A program made the translations under genes and the position numbers. Source: Bacteroidales bacterium (lineage in GTDB: Bacteria > Bacteroidota > Bacteroidia > Bacteroidales > Paludibacteraceae). Taken from it: a stretch of 17,189 nt of DNA. The DNA is taken from the NCBI GenBank assembly GCA_900767385.1, contig CAAFYY010000050.1, positions 1 to 17,189 of the forward strand, read 5' to 3'. Below the pieces are notes generated by a model. It saw only the letters and a program-made list of their open reading frames with translations, made no database searches and had not been told where the DNA came from. Of this stretch, positions 1-6,997 are shown one piece after another. Position 1 is the first letter of the stretch. Each line of letters begins with the position of its first letter.

Positions 1-408
1 ATATGCAGGAGGCACCTGAAGGATTTCTCCTACGAAATGAACCAACGCCTCATCAACCAACTCCCTTGTTATATGTTCAAAGGGATAGCGTTGATCGATA
101 GGATGTTCACGATCATAGGAAGGTGTCGTCGCCCCCAATTCAAGGGTAGCGATATATTCTTTTTCACCGGCTTGAAGCATGTCAATCTGTTTCGTGCATT
201 TGCCGGTACAAACGACCATCACACCAGTAGCCAAAGGGTCAAGCGTGCCAGCATGGCCAACTTTCAACTTTTTCTCTTTAAAGTATTTGCACCATGCAGA
301 ACGCATCTTGTTGACCACATCGAAAGAGGTCCACTCCAACGGTTTGTCAACATAGAACACACGTCCTTCTTTGAGTTGTTCCAGTGTATATGGTACTTCG
401 TTTTCCAT
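1..408 (-). CDS. truB: tRNA pseudouridine(55) synthase TruB, 3' part beyond the window
   Basis: This enzyme converts uridine 55 in the T-loop of tRNAs to pseudouridine in the cytoplasm. The frame starts at ATG 408-406 and stays open for 136 codons to the left edge, so only the N-terminal part is present. Visible marks are the early YVDKPLEWTSFDVV segment (about residues 19-32) and the catalytic motif GHAGTLDPLATG, whose Asp (residue 57) is the expected nucleophile. The later segment KEYIATLELGATTPSYD also fits the family. The start overlaps the uppP stop in the five bases TAATG, which suggests translational coupling. It is the last visible gene of the ftsX-DUF3098-uppP-truB operon. The family call is secure; only completeness is unknown. 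Confidence 0.95.
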   Translation of the reverse strand, partial: MENEVPYTLEQLKEGRVFYVDKPLEWTSFDVVNKMRSAWCKYFKEKKLKVGHAGTLDPLATGVMVVCTGKCTKQIDMLQAGEKEYIATLELGATTPSYDREHPIDQRYPFEHITRELVDEALVHFVGEILQVPPAY

Positions 409-1205
409 TAAATCAATGAGAACACAAGTGTCACCGCACCCACGATGGCGCAATAGACAGCAAAATAAATCAGTTTGCCACGCTTCACGAGGTTAATCAT
501 GAATTTGCATGCAAACAAACCAGAAAGGAAGGCAGCCAGAAAGCCGACGATCAGTGGCGTAGCGCCCATCGTTGCAAAACTGTCGGTGCCATCCAAAAGT
601 GAGAGGAACGCCTCGCCAAGCACTGGAATCAGTACGATGAGGAAGGAGAACTCCGCCACCTTTTCTTTCTTGTCGCCGAGGAGCAAGCCCGTAGCAATTG
701 TAGAGCCGGAACGGGAAAGACCAGGCAACACAGCCACTGCCTGTGCCAAGCCAATGACGAAAGCGTCCTTGTAGGAAATCTCCTCTTTCTGACGCGGACG
801 GGCATAATAGGAAAAGGTCAGCAACGCTGCTGTAATCAGCAAGCAGATACCAACTACCATCAAGCCACTGCCGAAAAGGGCTTCCACCTTATCCTTGAAG
901 AACATGCCGACAACAAATACTGGAATGATGGCAACTAAAATTTTTGCCACATAGCTTTTCTCTTCGTTCCACTGTTTCACAAAGAAAGTGCCGCGCAGGA
1001 GTTTCCACACCTCATGACCGAGAACAACGAGGGTACTCAAGACAGTAGCTGCGTGAACGACAACGTCAAATGCCAAATTGTCGGCAGCCGAGGTGTCGAG
1101 GTGGAGCAACTGCTGAGCAATGGTCAGATGACCGCTGCTGCTGACAGGGAGAAACTCGGTGAGTCCTTGCAAGAGTCCGAGGAGTAATGCTTCCAGCCAG
1201 CCCAT
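408..1205 (-). CDS. uppP: Undecaprenyl-diphosphatase UppP (BacA)
   Basis: This integral membrane phosphatase removes one phosphate from undecaprenyl diphosphate and so regenerates the lipid carrier for peptidoglycan and surface polysaccharides. At 265 residues it has the usual family length. The first signature is at residues 12-27 (QGLTEFLPVSSSGHL), with Q13 and E17 as the (E/Q)xxxE pair and H26. The second signature is PGLSRSGST at 161-169, with the conserved Arg at 165. The rest is a run of hydrophobic helices, as expected for a multi-pass protein. Its start overlaps the stop of the DUF3098 gene, and its stop overlaps the truB start, both through TAATG. The name bacA reflects bacitracin resistance on overexpression, which is family knowledge and not shown here. 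Confidence 0.96.
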   Translation of the reverse strand: MGWLEALLLGLLQGLTEFLPVSSSGHLTIAQQLLHLDTSAADNLAFDVVVHAATVLSTLVVLGHEVWKLLRGTFFVKQWNEEKSYVAKILVAIIPVFVVGMFFKDKVEALFGSGLMVVGICLLITAALLTFSYYARPRQKEEISYKDAFVIGLAQAVAVLPGLSRSGSTIATGLLLGDKKEKVAEFSFLIVLIPVLGEAFLSLLDGTDSFATMGATPLIVGFLAAFLSGLFACKFMINLVKRGKLIYFAVYCAIVGAVTLVFSLI

Positions 1206-1423
1206 TAGTCGATTTTTTTGCTGTTATCGTTTTTGTGCCACATAATGCCGAAAATCATTCCGACAAAGCCAATCATGCAGACGATTGGGGCCACGGTAAT
1301 GCGGCGTGGCGACATCACTTCTGGATTGTATTCCACAACGGTCTTTCCGCCTGCCATGAGACAAAAGCCGACGATGATAATCAGCACCGACACGGCCATG
1401 ATGAGATAATTGATTTTTTTCAT
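1205..1423 (-). CDS. DUF3098 small membrane protein
   Basis: A 72-residue protein with two predicted transmembrane helices (about residues 5-24 and 44-63). The connecting loop contains YNPEVMSPRRITVAPIVC, a pattern I recognise from the DUF3098 family. In Bacteroidota this family sits between ftsX and uppP, exactly as here. Its function is unknown; the location only suggests a membrane role linked to division or envelope synthesis. It starts 21 bases after the ftsX stop, and its stop codon shares a base with the uppP start. The charged Lys/Asn/Asp-rich tail follows the second helix. Confidence 0.85.
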   Translation of the reverse strand: MKKINYLIMAVSVLIIIVGFCLMAGGKTVVEYNPEVMSPRRITVAPIVCMIGFVGMIFGIMWHKNDNSKKID

Positions 1424-1444
1424 TATCGTTGATTGATCTTTAAT

Positions 1445-2323
1445 TTAGATGTAATAGAGGTCGTCTGTCTTCATCCTGAGGTAGTGGTTGACACTGATAA
1501 CGGCCGAGATGAAGGTAATGGCCATTGCCAGCACGAATGTAAGAACAGCCACAGGAACCAGAATATCCATTTGGAAGAGGTTGATGCTCTCACTCAGTTC
1601 TTTCTGCAGCCAATAAAGGATGCCGCCAAGCATTGCAAAAGAGACCACTGCAGCAATGATACCGTTGAACAAGTGGTGAATGACAAACGGACGTCGAATA
1701 AACCACGCCTTTGCGCCAACCAGTTTCATCGTGTTGATGATGAAGCGTTTGGAGTAGACGGAGATTCTGATGGTATTGTTGATAAGTACCACAGAGATGG
1801 TCAGCAGTACGATAGCGATGACTACCAATATGATAGAGAGGCGCTTGAGGTTCTGCGAGATGCTTTCCAACATATCTTTCTCAAAGACCACATCAGCCAC
1901 GCCATCGAATGCCTTGATTTTTTCAGAAATCCATTGGATGCTGTCGGGATGAGCATATTGGCTTTGGAGTTTAATCTCATAGGAGGCAAGTATCGGGTTA
2001 TAACCAAGGATTTCGGTCACATCTTCTCCCATGGCCTCTATATGTTCCTTAAGAGCCTCTTCCTTAGAGATATAATTTACTTCTTTCACATAAGGCACTG
2101 AGGAGAGATACTTCTCTACCCTATTGTTTTGCGTTTCGCCCAGACTGTCTTTCATCACGACGGAGACTGCCAGACTCTCTCGTGTTTGTTCGCTCACCTT
2201 GTTGGTTAACAGGAGGAGATAGGCAGTGAAGCTCACTGTCAGCAGAACCAAAGCGATGCTGATGGTTGTGGTAAAGTAAAGATTGAAAAACGAATCTTTT
2301 CTACGTTTGTTTTTGTGTGCCAT
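1445..2323 (-). CDS. ftsX: Cell division protein FtsX (permease-like)
   Basis: This is the membrane subunit that works with the ATPase FtsE at the division site to activate cell-wall hydrolases. The chosen start (MAHKNKRRKD) gives 292 residues: a short basic cytoplasmic head, helix 1 (about 20-40), an extracytoplasmic domain (about 41-160), then three helices (about 161-183, 215-238, 253-278). The conserved INNTIRISVYSKRF region lies at 181-194, followed by the KLVGAKAWFIRRPF stretch. The same frame is open 20 codons further upstream to 2383, but the family normally begins just before helix 1 with a basic stretch, so 2323 is preferred. No Shine-Dalgarno sequence decides it. ftsE is not adjacent, which is common in Bacteroidota. 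First gene of the minus-strand operon. Confidence 0.92.
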   Translation of the reverse strand: MAHKNKRRKDSFFNLYFTTTISIALVLLTVSFTAYLLLLTNKVSEQTRESLAVSVVMKDSLGETQNNRVEKYLSSVPYVKEVNYISKEEALKEHIEAMGEDVTEILGYNPILASYEIKLQSQYAHPDSIQWISEKIKAFDGVADVVFEKDMLESISQNLKRLSIILVVIAIVLLTISVVLINNTIRISVYSKRFIINTMKLVGAKAWFIRRPFVIHHLFNGIIAAVVSFAMLGGILYWLQKELSESINLFQMDILVPVAVLTFVLAMAITFISAVISVNHYLRMKTDDLYYI

Positions 2324-2433
2324 TGTGTTGATACAGTAATTTTTACGCCTCATAGCAAAGTTCGTTAAACCACATAGAATCAATCAAATAAAAGTCTAAC
2401 GACCCTAGTAGGCGCATTTTTACAAAAATCGTG

Positions 2434-2464
2434 CAAATATACACCATTTTTCAGAGCAAACAAA
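2434..2464 (-). promoter_or_regulatory. Promoter of the ftsX operon, Bacteroidota type
   Basis: Read on the minus strand, TATATTTG (2441-2434) matches the Bacteroidota -7 consensus TAnnTTTG. A TTTG (2464-2461) lies upstream with a 19-base spacer, matching the -33 element. Transcription would start near 2428, leaving a leader of about 105 bases before the preferred ftsX start. The match is by eye and untested. Confidence 0.6.
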
Positions 2465-2743
2465 ATTTTCTTTCGCAAAAATTAACGAACAGAGCGTCCT
2501 ATTGGAGGAGTCATTATGGATATCTTACCAACACCTACTAAAAAAATCATTTTGTGGGAGACCTACACAGATTCTCCAGTTACCGATTTCTGTGGTTTGT
2601 CGGAGAGATTTTTGGTCGTAGAAACGGAGGAATCCGTTTGGCAACAAACAATTTTATTCTTGATTTTTGTGGTTTGATTTGAGGGCAAAGATTTCTCTTT
2701 CCACAAATCCTAGATTCTTTAGGTCTAAGAAAATCTCCATCTA

Positions 2744-2779
2744 AAAAATCTTTGAATCCAGAGAGCGGCAAAGATTTTT
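2744..2779. terminator. Perfect 11-bp hairpin with A/T-rich arms
   Basis: AAAAATCTTTG (2744-2754) pairs perfectly with CAAAGATTTTT (2769-2779) around a 14-base loop. Because one end is A-rich and the other T-rich, it could work as an intrinsic terminator in either direction. Its G+C content is low, so strength is uncertain. Confidence 0.45.
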
Positions 2780-2814
2780 GTCTCGCGATTGTTCGCTGCC
2801 ATTAGGAGAAACAA

Positions 2815-2862
2815 AAAAATCTTGCGGAAACGACACTTGTCATTTTTCCCCGCAAGATTTTT
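2815..2862 (-). terminator. Likely terminator of the endonuclease gene (bidirectional shape)
   Basis: AAAAATCTTGCGG (2815-2827) pairs perfectly over 13 bases with CCGCAAGATTTTT (2850-2862). The 22-base loop contains a smaller GACA/TGTC stem. On the minus strand the stem is followed by a run of T (seven in total), and it lies about 45 bases after the stop at 2907. It therefore fits an intrinsic terminator for the gene at 2907-3929. The opposite strand also ends in T. Confidence 0.65.
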
Positions 2863-2906
2863 ATCGTACGAATAAGGAAATCCGTTTTTCTATCGTCAGC
2901 AACGAT

Positions 2907-3929
2907 CTATCTCTCGCCTTTAACCAACCAAATGAGACTTGGGAAGTGGTCGCTGTAGCCGTTAGTCCAGACGCCAGAGGAGTGGGTGCGGAGCGGATAA
3001 CCTTTATACTGGCCGTTCTGGGCACGAAGGAAGTCGCGATTGAAGATTCTCGATGTGAGATAGGTCAGTCCGTCGTAGATGCCTTTCTCTTTCTGCAAGA
3101 GATCGTAGCTGACGAGAATCTGGTCGAAGAGGTTCCATTGGTCGTTGTATCCGAGTGAGCCGAGGCCTTTCTTGTAGAGTCCGTAACAAGGATTGAACAT
3201 TTCTTTTGGACGGGTCTCTTCCATCTTTGATTTGGCGCCAACGGCCTCAGTCAGCGATTTGTCAACAGGATCATCGTTCAAGTCGCCCATCATAATGATT
3301 TTAGCGTAAGGGTTAGCGGCATAGAGAGAGTCGATGATGGCGCGGGTGGTGGAGGCAGCATCCATACGCGCAGTGCTTTTGCCGCCACGTCGTGATGGCC
3401 AGTGAACGACAACGATACTGATTTCCTCATCAGCCATCATGCCTGTAACCACGAGTTGGTCGCGAGTATAGAAGTCTGGAATATCGGTTTTTACACGATG
3501 TGATTCACTGCGCAATGGGGTGAAGAGCGCTTCGTTGTAGAAGAGTCCAACGTCAACACCACGGCGGTCAGGACTTTCATAGTGCACCACCTTGAGGTTG
3601 CGTGATTCGAGGAGTGGTTGTTTGGCGAGGTCTTCCATCACCTGAGCGTTCTCCACTTCGGCCACACCAAGTACAGCCAGTTCTTGAGGCATCTGACTGA
3701 TAGCGTAGGCAAGGTTTTTCAGTTTGCTTTCGTAGCGCATGGTGTTCCACTGCAACTTGCCATCGGGGAGATATTCTTCATCGATGGTAAGAGGGTTGTC
3801 GATGGTGTCAAAGAGGTTTTCAAGGTTGTAGAATCCAACGACGATGGTTGCATTCGACTGTGCAACAACAGTTTGGCAGCACAAAGAGACGGCTGCAATC
3901 ACCAGTGATATAAGGAATGTCTTTTTCAT
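2907..3929 (-). CDS. Exported endonuclease/exonuclease/phosphatase family protein
   Basis: A 340-residue metal-dependent hydrolase of the EEP fold (DNase I-like) with an N-terminal signal peptide, probably cleaved after VVA-Q near residue 24. Family marks in order are NLENLFD (35-41; Asn35 and Glu37 expected at the metal site), AEVEN (90-94), SPDRRGVDVGLFY (119-131), VVHWPSRRGG (174-183), GDLNDDP (215-221; Asp216 and Asn218) and the C-terminal SDHFP (326-330; Asp327-His328). All expected catalytic positions are present. The substrate cannot be read from sequence: nucleic acid and phosphoester (phosphatase) roles both occur in this superfamily. The signal peptide places it in the periplasm or outside the cell. 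It is a single-gene unit between its own promoter and a terminator hairpin, not part of the ftsX operon. Confidence 0.88.
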   Translation of the reverse strand: MKKTFLISLVIAAVSLCCQTVVAQSNATIVVGFYNLENLFDTIDNPLTIDEEYLPDGKLQWNTMRYESKLKNLAYAISQMPQELAVLGVAEVENAQVMEDLAKQPLLESRNLKVVHYESPDRRGVDVGLFYNEALFTPLRSESHRVKTDIPDFYTRDQLVVTGMMADEEISIVVVHWPSRRGGKSTARMDAASTTRAIIDSLYAANPYAKIIMMGDLNDDPVDKSLTEAVGAKSKMEETRPKEMFNPCYGLYKKGLGSLGYNDQWNLFDQILVSYDLLQKEKGIYDGLTYLTSRIFNRDFLRAQNGQYKGYPLRTHSSGVWTNGYSDHFPSLIWLVKGER

Positions 3930-3951
3930 TTGCTGTTATTTTAAGACAGCG

Positions 3952-3959
3952 CAAAATTA
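3952..3959 (-). promoter_or_regulatory. Possible -7 box for the endonuclease gene
   Basis: On the minus strand 3959-3952 reads TAATTTTG, matching TAnnTTTG, 23 bases before the start codon. No TTTG lies at the expected distance upstream, so this is weaker than the ftsX promoter, and the implied leader would be only about 15 bases. Confidence 0.4.
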
Positions 3960-4076
3960 CTTAAAAAGTATGACACACGGAAGTTCTGAGTCGCAAAACA
4001 GGCAACAAAGATTGAGAGCGGGGAAAGTTTTGCCGACTTCCGCGCCGACAGTGACTTCGGTTCAAAAAAAAATTTG

Positions 4077-4084
4077 TACTTTTG
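4077..4084 (+). promoter_or_regulatory. -7 box for the plus-strand run (DPP III onward)
   Basis: TACTTTTG (4077-4084) matches the Bacteroidota -7 consensus TAnnTTTG, preceded by the common TTTG just before it. The -33 element is poor; the nearest candidate is TTCG at 4056-4059. Expected transcription start is near 4091, giving a leader of roughly 57 A/T-rich bases with no Shine-Dalgarno sequence. Confidence 0.55.
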
Positions 4085-4147
4085 TCCCCCTTATGTATAT
4101 AGTAGAAAAGGACAATAATTACTAACCCCTAAATAACGAATTTTTCA

Positions 4148-6214
4148 ATGAAAAAGTTCTTACTTGCAAGTATGACTGCATTAACTCTTGTGGCATGCGG
4201 CAACAAGGAGAAAGCAGAAGAGACAAACTTCAGCGAATTGCAAACCCCACCTATTGAGGAGTTTAACTATCTCGTTGACCGTTTTGCCGACCTCCAGATT
4301 CTCCGCTACCGTGTTCCAGACATCGATCAATTGAGCCTCCAACAGCAGGAGTTGCTCTATTATCTCTCAGAGGCATCTCTCGTGGGCCGCGACATTCTCT
4401 ACGATCAGAACGGCCGCCACAACTTGACCATCCGTCAAGTGCTCGAGGCTATCTACACCACCACAGCCGACAAGGAAAGCGAAGATTTCAAAGCTATGGA
4501 AGTGTATTTGAAACGCGTGTGGGTTTCTAACGGCATCCACCACCACTATTCAGGCGACAAGTTCATGCCTGAGTTCAACCAGGAGTGGTTCGTTGCCCAA
4601 GTCAACACCCTCAATGCCGACCTCCTTCCTAACGGCCGCACAGCCGAGGACGTATTGGCAGAGATTGTTCCTGTTATCTTCGACCCAACCGTTGACGCAA
4701 AACACATGAACCAGACCGCCGGTCAGGACCTCGTGCTCACCTCTGCCAGCAACTACTACGGCGAGGGCGTGACCCAAGAAGAGGCTGAGGCTTACTACAA
4801 TGGCTTGAAAGACCTCTCCGACCCAGAACCAATCTCTTACGGCTTGAACGCTAAGCTCATCAAGGGCGAAGACGGCGTTTTGAAAGAGGAAGTCTACAAA
4901 GTAGGCGGTCTCTACTCTGCCGCTTTGGAGAAGGTGGTTTATTGGTTGGAGAAAGCTGCCAAGGTAGCAGAAAACGACCAACAACGCGCCGTCATCAACA
5001 AACTCATCGACTTCAACAAGACCGGCGTGCTGAAGACCTTCGACGAATACGCTATCCTTTGGGTAAGCGACACCGCTTCACACATCGACTTCGTCAACGG
5101 TTTCACCGAGACCTATGGCGACCCACTCGGCATGACCGCCAGCTGGGAGTCTATGGTTAACTTCAAGAACGTTGAGGCAACAAAACGCACCAAAATCATC
5201 AGCGACAACGCCCAATACTTTGAGAACGCTTCGCCAACCGACGACCGTTTCAAGAAAGACAAGGTGAAAGGCGTAACAGCCAAGGTTATCACCGCAGCCA
5301 TCATCGGTGGCGACTGCTACCCTACCACTCCTATCGGCATCAACTTGCCAAACAGCAACTGGATCCGTGCTGCCCATGGTTCAAAATCAGTGACCATTGA
5401 GAACTTCACAGAGGCTTACGACCGCGCACAACAAGGCAACGGCTTCTCTGAAGAGTTCGTCTGGAGCGACACCGAGCGCGACCTCATGGCCAAATACGGC
5501 TTCATGACCGACAACCTCCACACCGACCTCCACGAGTGCCTCGGCCACGGCAGCGGCAAACTCCTCCCTGGCGTTGACCCAGACGCAATGCGCAGCTACA
5601 GTTCTGTTATCGAGGAGACTCGTGCCGACCTCTTCGGCCTCTACCACATGGGCGATCCTAAGATGGTGGAACTCGGTCTGCTCCCAAGCGCCGACGCCTA
5701 CAAAGCACAATACTACAGTTACTTTATGAACGGTTTGATGACCCAACTCAAACGCATCACCCTCGGCAACACCGTTGAGGAGGCTCACATGCGCAACCGC
5801 CAACTCATCGCCCGTTGGGTGCTTGAGGCTTCAAAGACCGACAAAGCCGTAGAACTCAAGAAACGCGAAGGCAAGACCTTCGTTGTCATCAACGACTACG
5901 AACTCGTCCGCAAACACCTCGGCGAACTCCTCGCTGAAATCCAACGCATCAAATCTACCGGCGACTACGAAGCAGGCAAGAACATCGTCGAGAACTATGC
6001 CGTCAAAGTTGACCGCAAGCTCCACCAAGAGGTTCTCGAGCGCTTCGGCAAACTCAACATCGCTCCATACTTCGGTTTCGTCAACCCAGTCTACACTCCT
6101 CTCTACGACGAGAAAGGCAGCTTCATTGGCCTCACAATCGACTACACCGAGGGCTATGCAGAGCAACACCTCCGCTACAGCCGCGACTACTCATTGTTGA
6201 CCAACAAGAAATAG
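4148..6214 (+). CDS. dpp3: Dipeptidyl peptidase III family lipoprotein (M49)
   Basis: This zinc peptidase removes dipeptides from the N-termini of oligopeptides. The zinc motif is HECLGH at residues 462-467 (the bacterial five-spacer HExxxH variant with Cys in place of the eukaryotic Leu). The second motif is EETRAD at 489-494, with E490 the expected third ligand. At 688 residues it matches the Bacteroides-type enzyme rather than longer forms. The N-terminus MKKFLLASMTALTLVACGNK ends in a lipobox with Cys17, followed by charged residues. It is therefore probably anchored in the envelope, unlike the cytosolic eukaryotic enzyme. The stop is 9 bases before riboflavin synthase, so the two are probably cotranscribed. 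It is the first gene of the plus-strand run, downstream of the promoter at 4077. Confidence 0.92.
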   Translation: MKKFLLASMTALTLVACGNKEKAEETNFSELQTPPIEEFNYLVDRFADLQILRYRVPDIDQLSLQQQELLYYLSEASLVGRDILYDQNGRHNLTIRQVLEAIYTTTADKESEDFKAMEVYLKRVWVSNGIHHHYSGDKFMPEFNQEWFVAQVNTLNADLLPNGRTAEDVLAEIVPVIFDPTVDAKHMNQTAGQDLVLTSASNYYGEGVTQEEAEAYYNGLKDLSDPEPISYGLNAKLIKGEDGVLKEEVYKVGGLYSAALEKVVYWLEKAAKVAENDQQRAVINKLIDFNKTGVLKTFDEYAILWVSDTASHIDFVNGFTETYGDPLGMTASWESMVNFKNVEATKRTKIISDNAQYFENASPTDDRFKKDKVKGVTAKVITAAIIGGDCYPTTPIGINLPNSNWIRAAHGSKSVTIENFTEAYDRAQQGNGFSEEFVWSDTERDLMAKYGFMTDNLHTDLHECLGHGSGKLLPGVDPDAMRSYSSVIEETRADLFGLYHMGDPKMVELGLLPSADAYKAQYYSYFMNGLMTQLKRITLGNTVEEAHMRNRQLIARWVLEASKTDKAVELKKREGKTFVVINDYELVRKHLGELLAEIQRIKSTGDYEAGKNIVENYAVKVDRKLHQEVLERFGKLNIAPYFGFVNPVYTPLYDEKGSFIGLTIDYTEGYAEQHLRYSRDYSLLTNKK

Positions 6215-6223
6215 TTCACCGCC

Positions 6224-6829
6224 ATGTTCTCCGGAATCATTGAAGAAACAGCTGTCGTAACCGCTCTCCGCACCGAAGGCGACAACCTCCACCTCACCCT
6301 CCGCTGCTCATTCACCAACGAGTTGAAGATTGACCAGAGCGTGGCCCACAACGGTGTCTGCCTGACCGTGGTCGACATCCAAGGCGACGAGTACACCGTC
6401 ACCGCCATCCGCGAGACCCTCGACCGCAGCAACCTCGGCGTGCTTAAGGTTGGCGACCTCGTCAACGTAGAGCGCAGCATGATGATGAACGGCCGTCTGG
6501 ACGGACACATCGTTCAAGGCCACGTCGATCAAACCGCCATCTGCACCGAAGTACGTCCAGCCGACGGCAGCCACTACTTCCACTTCGAATACGAAACCTC
6601 CGACGAGATGCGCCGCCGCGGCTACTTCACCGTCGACAAGGGCAGCGTGACGGTCAACGGCGTCAGCCTCACCGTCTGCAACCCGACCACCAACAGTTTC
6701 GAAGTGGCCATCATCCCCTACACCCTCGAGCACACCAACTTCTGCCGCATTCAGAAAGGCAGCAAAGTCAACCTCGAATTCGACATCATCGGCAAATACA
6801 TCGCACGTTTTGCCGAAGTGCTGAAATAA
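6224..6829 (+). CDS. ribE: Riboflavin synthase
   Basis: This enzyme disproportionates two molecules of 6,7-dimethyl-8-ribityllumazine into riboflavin and the pyrimidine precursor, the last step of riboflavin synthesis. At 201 residues it has the usual length, built from two similar lumazine-binding halves. In the first half are the N-terminal MFSGIIEE (normally MFTGIIE) and AHNGVCLTV (41-49). In the second are DGHIVQGHVD (93-102), KGSVTVNGVSLTV (139-151), IPYTLEHTNF (164-173) and NLEFDIIGKY (183-192). No other riboflavin gene is nearby, and no FMN riboswitch is visible upstream; the 9-base gap from the peptidase gene leaves no room for one. ribE is the Bacillus-style symbol. Confidence 0.96.
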   Translation: MFSGIIEETAVVTALRTEGDNLHLTLRCSFTNELKIDQSVAHNGVCLTVVDIQGDEYTVTAIRETLDRSNLGVLKVGDLVNVERSMMMNGRLDGHIVQGHVDQTAICTEVRPADGSHYFHFEYETSDEMRRRGYFTVDKGSVTVNGVSLTVCNPTTNSFEVAIIPYTLEHTNFCRIQKGSKVNLEFDIIGKYIARFAEVLK

Positions 6830-6838
6830 CCCCAAACC

Positions 6839-6876
6839 AACTCAGTCCCCGTCCATCTCGGGCGGGGACCTGAGTT
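6839..6876 (+). other. Strong hairpin after riboflavin synthase
   Basis: A long stem pairs 6839-6854 with 6860-6876: AACTCAG, one bulged C (6869), then TCCCCGTCC against GGGCGGGGA, with one G-U pair and a five-base loop ATCTC. It lies 10 bases after the ribE stop. No T-run follows, so it is not a classical intrinsic terminator. It could protect the 3' end, attenuate transcription, or be an RNA-processing site. The loop bases ATCTC also occur in the loop of the repeat hairpin at 6962-6981. Confidence 0.6.
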
Positions 6877-6880
6877 ATAT

Positions 6881-6981
6881 CCTCGAGCGTCAGTTCAAGG
6901 AAATAAAGAAAGCCTCCGTTCCTCGAGCGTCAGCATAGGGAATAAAGAAAAAGCCCCCGTTCCCAGCGCATCTCCGCTGGG
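6881..6981 (+). repeat. Tandem hairpin modules (three, two decayed) before the Wzi-like gene
   Basis: Three 20-base elements start at 6881, 6921 and 6962, at spacings of 40 and 41. The third, CCCAGCGCATCTCCGCTGGG, is a perfect 7-bp stem with a 6-base loop. The first two (CCTCGAGCGTCAGTTCAAGG and CCTCGAGCGTCAGCATAGGG) resemble the perfect CCTTGAGC/GCTCAAGG hairpin found before rarA but have mismatches. Copies 2 and 3 are preceded by CCGTT, and all are followed by A-rich tails (AAATAAAGAAA, AATAAAGAAAAA, CAAAGAAAAGAAA). The last hairpin ends 16 bases before the ATG at 6998. Confidence 0.85.
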
Positions 6982-6997
6982 CAAAGAAAAGAAAACA

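Larger units (their letters stand above)
2465..2906. other. AT-rich intergenic stretch with hairpins and short repeats
   Basis: No convincing gene lies here. The region holds a small palindrome (2622-2639, AAACGGA loop TCCGTTT), two larger hairpins described separately, and short direct repeats. GATTTCTGTGGTTTG (2585-2599) recurs with one change at 2662-2676, and GGCAAAGATTT occurs at 2684-2694 and 2767-2777. The spacing of the two pairs is similar (77 and 83 bases), which hints at an old, decayed duplication of about 80 bases. A 63-codon minus-strand frame (2580-2771) is rich in Lys and Arg and has no family resemblance I recognise. A 53-codon plus-strand frame (2516-2677) is discussed in the findings. 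Confidence 0.6.

Noticed and set aside
2324..2383. Longer FtsX start with 20 additional residues
   Set aside because: The extension lacks family resemblance, and FtsX normally starts with a short basic head just before helix 1, as at 2323.
2580..2771. A 63-codon minus-strand frame rich in Lys and Arg
   Set aside because: It lies wholly in the hairpin and repeat region, has no recognisable domain, and no promoter of its own is visible.
6881..6981. Hairpin modules as intrinsic terminators
   Set aside because: On the plus strand each is followed by an A-rich tail, and on the minus strand by AACGG, so neither direction has the T-run needed; they also sit immediately before start codons.
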